A DNA stretch of 9,444 nt from a bacterium (lineage in GTDB: Bacteria; Spirochaetota; Spirochaetia; Treponematales; Rectinemataceae), in the NCBI GenBank assembly GCA_021813065.1, contig JAKALZ010000054.1:1-9444 (forward strand). Direction: 5' to 3'. The position numbers and the translations under genes are program-made. The notes under the pieces are model-generated. The model made no database searches and had not been told where the DNA came from. It was given only the letters and a program-made list of their open reading frames with translations. The first letter of the stretch is position 1; every line of letters begins with the position of its first letter. This document shows positions 6,281 to 9,444 of the stretch, piece by piece.

Positions 6281-7351
6281 ATGGCGATCAACTTTGAACG
6301 ACTCACGGGAACTACGTTTATCGCGCGCGGTCCGACCAACCTCGGGCTCTATGCTTTCGGGGAGAACGATGGCGCGTTCGCGGTGGCGATCGACTCGGGC
6401 GGCGACGAAGACGCGGGACGGCGCGTGGCGCGTGAGGCTGAACGGCTGGGCCTGCGCCTCACCGCGCTGCTCAATACTCACTCGAACGCGGATCACTGCG
6501 GAGGCAACGCCTTTCTGCGGCGGCGGACGGACTGCGCGATTGTCGCGACAGAGATCGAAGCCGCATTCCTTCAGCACCCCAAGCTCGAGCCTTCGTTTTT
6601 AGCGGGAGGATACCCGCAGAAGGCGATTCGCAACAAATTCCTCATGGCACCGCCTTCGCGGGCGACGTATATCATCGAACCACCCTGCTCCTTAGCGCTC
6701 GACGAGAATGGCGCTCCACGAATTACCGCGCGCGGCGGGCTGGCGACCGAACCAGGGCCTGACCATCTCAGCATCGTGCCGCTTCCGGGCCACTATTTCG
6801 GCATGATTGGCGCGATGACGCCCGACAGGGTTTTCTTTGTCGCGGATGCGCTGGCCGGCGCTCCCATCATTGAAAAATACGGCGTGTACTTCTTCTACGA
6901 TCTGGTGGCTGAGCTCGAGACGCTCTCGATGCTTGAGCGCGCCGAGGCTGACTGGTTTGTCCCCTCGCACGCGGAGCCCGTGCGCGATATCAAGCCGCTT
7001 GTCGCGCTGAATCGCGACAAGATCTTCGAGATCGCGGACTATATCGTGAAACTTGCGGCGGAGGGAAAGGCGGGCGCTTTGGATCCTCTCGCCGGCGAGG
7101 CGCTGTCGGGCGCCACTTCGGAGACTTTCGGCCGCGATTCGCCTGCGGAGTCCGCGCCGGGCCCCGCGACAGGCGCATCTCTCGAAGACATTGTGGCTGG
7201 CGTCTGCGCACGCTACAATATCGCGCTCAATGCCGATCAGCACGTGCTCGTCGGATCGACAGTCCGCTCGTATCTCTCGTGGCTCTGCGATCAGGGCAGG
7301 CTCGAGTATGGATTCGAACGCAACAGAATGATATTCAGGAAACCACAATGA
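6281..7351 (+). CDS. Metallo-beta-lactamase-fold hydrolase with C-terminal helical domain
   Basis: This is a 356-residue cytoplasmic protein; no signal peptide is seen. The metal-binding loop is THSNADHCGGN, giving H67, N69, D71 and H72: the usual middle histidine of HxHxDH is asparagine. The other ligands look intact: H171 in PLPGH, D189 in FVADAL, and H230 in VPSH. After the lactamase fold, residues about 270-300 are a linker rich in A, G, S, P and E. Residues 300-356 form a compact segment that looks like a small winged-helix domain, as in LACTB2-like hydrolases and relatives. It should hydrolyse an ester, thioester or phosphoester, substrate unknown. No ribosome site precedes ATG 6281, nine bases after the acetyltransferase stop, so re-initiation is likely. 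Its stop overlaps the next start (ATGA at 7348-7351). Confidence 0.88.
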   Translation: MAINFERLTGTTFIARGPTNLGLYAFGENDGAFAVAIDSGGDEDAGRRVAREAERLGLRLTALLNTHSNADHCGGNAFLRRRTDCAIVATEIEAAFLQHPKLEPSFLAGGYPQKAIRNKFLMAPPSRATYIIEPPCSLALDENGAPRITARGGLATEPGPDHLSIVPLPGHYFGMIGAMTPDRVFFVADALAGAPIIEKYGVYFFYDLVAELETLSMLERAEADWFVPSHAEPVRDIKPLVALNRDKIFEIADYIVKLAAEGKAGALDPLAGEALSGATSETFGRDSPAESAPGPATGASLEDIVAGVCARYNIALNADQHVLVGSTVRSYLSWLCDQGRLEYGFERNRMIFRKPQ

Positions 7352-9129
7352 AAAAAACGCCTAGAACGCAGCTCCGAGCCGCGTTCGTTCTGGTCGCGCT
7401 GTGCGCGCTGTTCGTGAGCGCTCCCGCACCCCTCGCCGCGCAGGGGCACCTGGCGGTGGAGCTGGGGCACCCCGTGTACTCGGTCATCGAGACCGCCGAG
7501 CTGCGCGGTGTCGTGACGCGGCTTTCTTCGGTAAAGCCCTACACGAGCCAGCAGGTTTCAGAGCTTCTGGCAACGATGCTGGGGCACATGGATGCCTTTT
7601 CGCCCGCGGAGCAGACCATGATCCGCCTGTACGCGCAGGAGTTCACTGCGGGAAAGGGCGTCGAGACCTCGCTCTGGAAGGATCCGAAGGGCACCGCGGA
7701 AGTGGGCATACGCGTTGAAGCGACGACCAAGCTCGACGCCGGCGGAATCTACGACCTCATCGAGGGCTCGGGCTCGAAGTCGCTCAAGGATATGTGGAAT
7801 CTTACCTCCCTCTGGGTGCCCCACCTCCAGGGCGAACCACTGCCGTGGCTCTCCTTCAGGGCTGAACTGGGCTACACGCTCGATAAGATTGAAAAGAGCC
7901 TCTATTTGCCCTACGAATTCACAAAGCAGTGGGATGCGTGCCATATACCAGGGTATAGCGATGGTACGCTGGACTATCCCACCGCGAGCTACGATATCGC
8001 GCAGGACATTGCCGCGGAAACCGACAACGGAGCGCTCATGGTCAGATTCTCGCGATTCAGGCGCGACTGGGGGATCGGCTCGGGCTCTTTCTCGCTCTCG
8101 GGCACGGCAAGGCCTTTCGTGGGCATCGAGACAGCGTTCCGGCCATCGAGATTGCTCGGCATTTCTGGGCTGGTGGGCTCGCTGACGAACTGGGAGCAGG
8201 GCAACAACGAGAAGAGCACCGATCCGAACGCGCTCTCCTTCCAGAAAATGTTCGGCATTCAGCGCCTCGAAATTTTTCCCACCGATTGGCTCAGCATGGC
8301 GGGAACCAGCACGATTATCGGCGCCAAGCGCTTTGAACTGGGGTACATGGCGCCCCTCATCTACTCGACAATGTACCAGAACCAGCTCGCGGATATCGAC
8401 AATCTCGGCGTGCAGGTAGATGGCCAGCTCTTTGTACCACGCTTCGGCAAAGTCTACGGATCGTTTTACGCCGACGAGATGGAAATCAACGACCTCTTCA
8501 CACAGCTTTTTACGAAAGCGCGCAATATGTTCGCGATCCAGGGCGGTCTCAAGATTTCGCTTCCGAAGCTCACCTTCGCGACGCTCACCGCGCAGTACAC
8601 GAAAATCGAGCCCTTTGTGTACTCGCACTACGCCACCTGGTATCCCGATTACCGGCTCCGCGTGGACACGTCGTACACGCAGGATGGCGAGAATCTCGGC
8701 TATTATCTACCGCCGAACTCCGACGAATTCCTTGTCAGGCTCGACATGACGCCCGCGCCAGGCTGGCGGCTTGGGCTCAAGTACAGCTTCGTGCGACACG
8801 GGGACAATCCGCAAGCCGACTGGGTTGCGGGACTTCCTGAGATTTTCGGCAATGTGAACGATTATATGGATTATGGGCAGCTCTATTCCTACAACAAGAG
8901 CTTCCTCCACGACGGCATCTACGACTACAACCATATCGGGTCGATCAATATCGCGTGGCGCCCGCTCAACGCACCGAAACTCTTTGGCATCGAGATTCCC
9001 CTGGAGCTGGGCGCTGGCTACGGTCTCGCCTACACCTGGTCGATCGACGGAACTGGGGCCGGTCGCCCCGCGCTCGTCGCGACTGGGTGGAAGAATGTGC
9101 TTTCGATGTCGCTGAAATTGTTCCTCTAG
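7348..9129 (+). CDS. Wzi-like outer-membrane beta-barrel protein with signal peptide
   Basis: The 593-residue protein begins with a classical signal peptide: MKK, a hydrophobic stretch at 11-25, and a likely cut after LAA at 29-31. The mature N-terminus (HPVYSVIETAELRGVV, then KPYTSQQVSELL) resembles the helical segment before Wzi-type barrels. From about residue 235, RFRRDWGIGSGSFSLSGTAR recalls the conserved Arg/Trp-Gly region of capsule-assembly Wzi proteins. The rest alternates aromatic and polar residues like barrel strands and ends SLKLFL, an outer-membrane type C-terminus. It probably sits in the outer membrane in surface polysaccharide binding or export, but no capsule cluster is visible, so the role is inferred. 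The start is chosen for AGGAAA (7337-7342), the signal peptide, and the ATGA overlap with the hydrolase gene; the frame is open upstream to 7279. Confidence 0.75.
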   Translation: MKKTPRTQLRAAFVLVALCALFVSAPAPLAAQGHLAVELGHPVYSVIETAELRGVVTRLSSVKPYTSQQVSELLATMLGHMDAFSPAEQTMIRLYAQEFTAGKGVETSLWKDPKGTAEVGIRVEATTKLDAGGIYDLIEGSGSKSLKDMWNLTSLWVPHLQGEPLPWLSFRAELGYTLDKIEKSLYLPYEFTKQWDACHIPGYSDGTLDYPTASYDIAQDIAAETDNGALMVRFSRFRRDWGIGSGSFSLSGTARPFVGIETAFRPSRLLGISGLVGSLTNWEQGNNEKSTDPNALSFQKMFGIQRLEIFPTDWLSMAGTSTIIGAKRFELGYMAPLIYSTMYQNQLADIDNLGVQVDGQLFVPRFGKVYGSFYADEMEINDLFTQLFTKARNMFAIQGGLKISLPKLTFATLTAQYTKIEPFVYSHYATWYPDYRLRVDTSYTQDGENLGYYLPPNSDEFLVRLDMTPAPGWRLGLKYSFVRHGDNPQADWVAGLPEIFGNVNDYMDYGQLYSYNKSFLHDGIYDYNHIGSINIAWRPLNAPKLFGIEIPLELGAGYGLAYTWSIDGTGAGRPALVATGWKNVLSMSLKLFL

Positions 9130-9444
9130 GATTGAGCGCGACGCCGCGCAACGTCGCGCGGCAATCTCGAGCCTCGCCAGAGCGCACGGAGCGCGTTCAC
9201 CGCAATGATCGGGTATATGAAGGGAACGTACCAGGGGAAGCGTCGATCTATCGTTCCAAGCAAGCAGGTGTAGAACACGACGATGGTAGAAGCTTTGAGA
9301 TATGGCAAGGCTCGACTGAGCGATAGAGAAGAAATTCCCCACGCCAGGATAGGCAACAGAAAAAAAAGCGGAATAGCGATAGTCACGAGCGCGAAATAGA
9401 TGAAATTCCCTCCGAGATAGCTAAAGGCATTTTTCGCGACGCTT
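9126..9444 (-). CDS. C-terminal part of a membrane protein, probable family 2 glycosyltransferase
   Basis: The frame is open from the right edge to a TAG at 9126-9128, giving the last 105 residues. An internal GTG at 9386 is not needed as a start, because the upstream codons continue in frame with matching character. The visible part begins SVAKNAFSYLGGNFIYFAL, then has hydrophobic segments (TIAIPLFFLLPILAW; ASTIVVFYTCLL; VPFIYPIIAVNAL), and ends in an arginine-rich tail. A KNxFxxLGG segment before membrane helices is typical of the C-terminus of membrane-bound family 2 glycosyltransferases such as those acting on lipid or carotenoid acceptors. The catalytic domain would lie beyond the window, so the family call is tentative. 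It is convergent with, and overlaps, the Wzi-like gene. Confidence 0.6.
   Translation of the reverse strand, partial: SVAKNAFSYLGGNFIYFALVTIAIPLFFLLPILAWGISSLSLSRALPYLKASTIVVFYTCLLGTIDRRFPWYVPFIYPIIAVNALRALWRGSRLPRDVARRRAQS
9136..9159. other. 8-bp hairpin at the junction of convergent genes
   Basis: GCGCGACG (9136-9143) pairs perfectly with CGTCGCGC (9152-9159) across an 8-nt loop, seven bases after the Wzi-like stop and inside the end of the leftward gene. No T-run follows on either strand, so it is not a standard intrinsic terminator. It may stall or protect the 3' ends of both converging transcripts (inference). Confidence 0.4.

Noticed and set aside
5354..6577. A 407-codon minus-strand open frame from the tex tail through the acetyltransferase
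   Set aside because: It runs through two real genes and an intergenic region with a promoter and terminator on the other strand; no domain is seen and the composition is arginine-rich.
7279..7347. Upstream ATG at 7279 as start of the Wzi-like gene
   Set aside because: It would put 23 residues before a classical signal peptide and overlap the hydrolase gene by 73 bp; ATG 7348 has a good ribosome site.
7558..8628. A 356-codon minus-strand open frame within the Wzi-like gene
   Set aside because: Antisense shadow of a gene with signal peptide, ribosome site and operon coupling.
9431..9441. Eleven bases (TTTTCGCGACG) identical to part of the left-edge repeat
   Set aside because: It lies inside the coding frame of the partial membrane protein, lacks the rest of the unit, and is short enough to occur by chance in this GC-rich sequence.

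Overview
The window comes from a GC-rich bacterium (roughly 60% G+C by eye) with an outer membrane, because one gene encodes a signal-peptide-bearing beta-barrel protein. The gene mix (a response regulator with its DNA-binding domain first, a Tex protein with a basic C-terminal tail, a Wzi-like barrel) would suit a spirochaete. That is an impression from family knowledge and not a demonstration. No transposase, integrase, phage or plasmid gene is visible.

Layout. Positions 1-327 are the right end of a tandem array with a 119-bp period that runs off the left edge. Positions 328-577 are non-coding and hold a probable leftward intrinsic terminator. Positions 578-2934 form a tight leftward three-gene operon, transcribed in the order HTH-receiver response regulator, macrodomain protein, zinc-dependent alcohol dehydrogenase. 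Positions 2935-3118 are a divergent control region with an inverted repeat and a perfect 16-bp palindrome. Positions 3119-5551 encode the RNA-binding protein Tex, rightward. Positions 5552-5815 are an intergenic region with a good extended -10 promoter, about 100 nt of strongly structured C-rich sequence, and a hairpin plus seven T: a candidate unannotated small RNA or a leader/attenuator. Positions 5816-9129 form a rightward operon of GNAT acetyltransferase, metallo-beta-lactamase-fold hydrolase with a C-terminal helical domain, and Wzi-like outer-membrane protein. Positions 9126-9444 hold the C-terminal end of a leftward membrane protein, probably a family 2 glycosyltransferase, whose stop codon overlaps that of the Wzi-like gene.

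How the parts may work together. Both operons use 4-bp ATGA stop/start overlaps, so at least those gene pairs are probably translationally coupled. The leftward operon joins an orphan regulator to an ADP-ribose-type macrodomain and an NAD-type dehydrogenase, suggesting a response involving NAD-derived metabolites (inference). The right end has an envelope flavour: a surface barrel and a membrane glycosyltransferase. The most interesting unexplained elements are the structured C-rich RNA candidate at 5617-5720 and the near-identical 119-bp hairpin repeats at the left edge.
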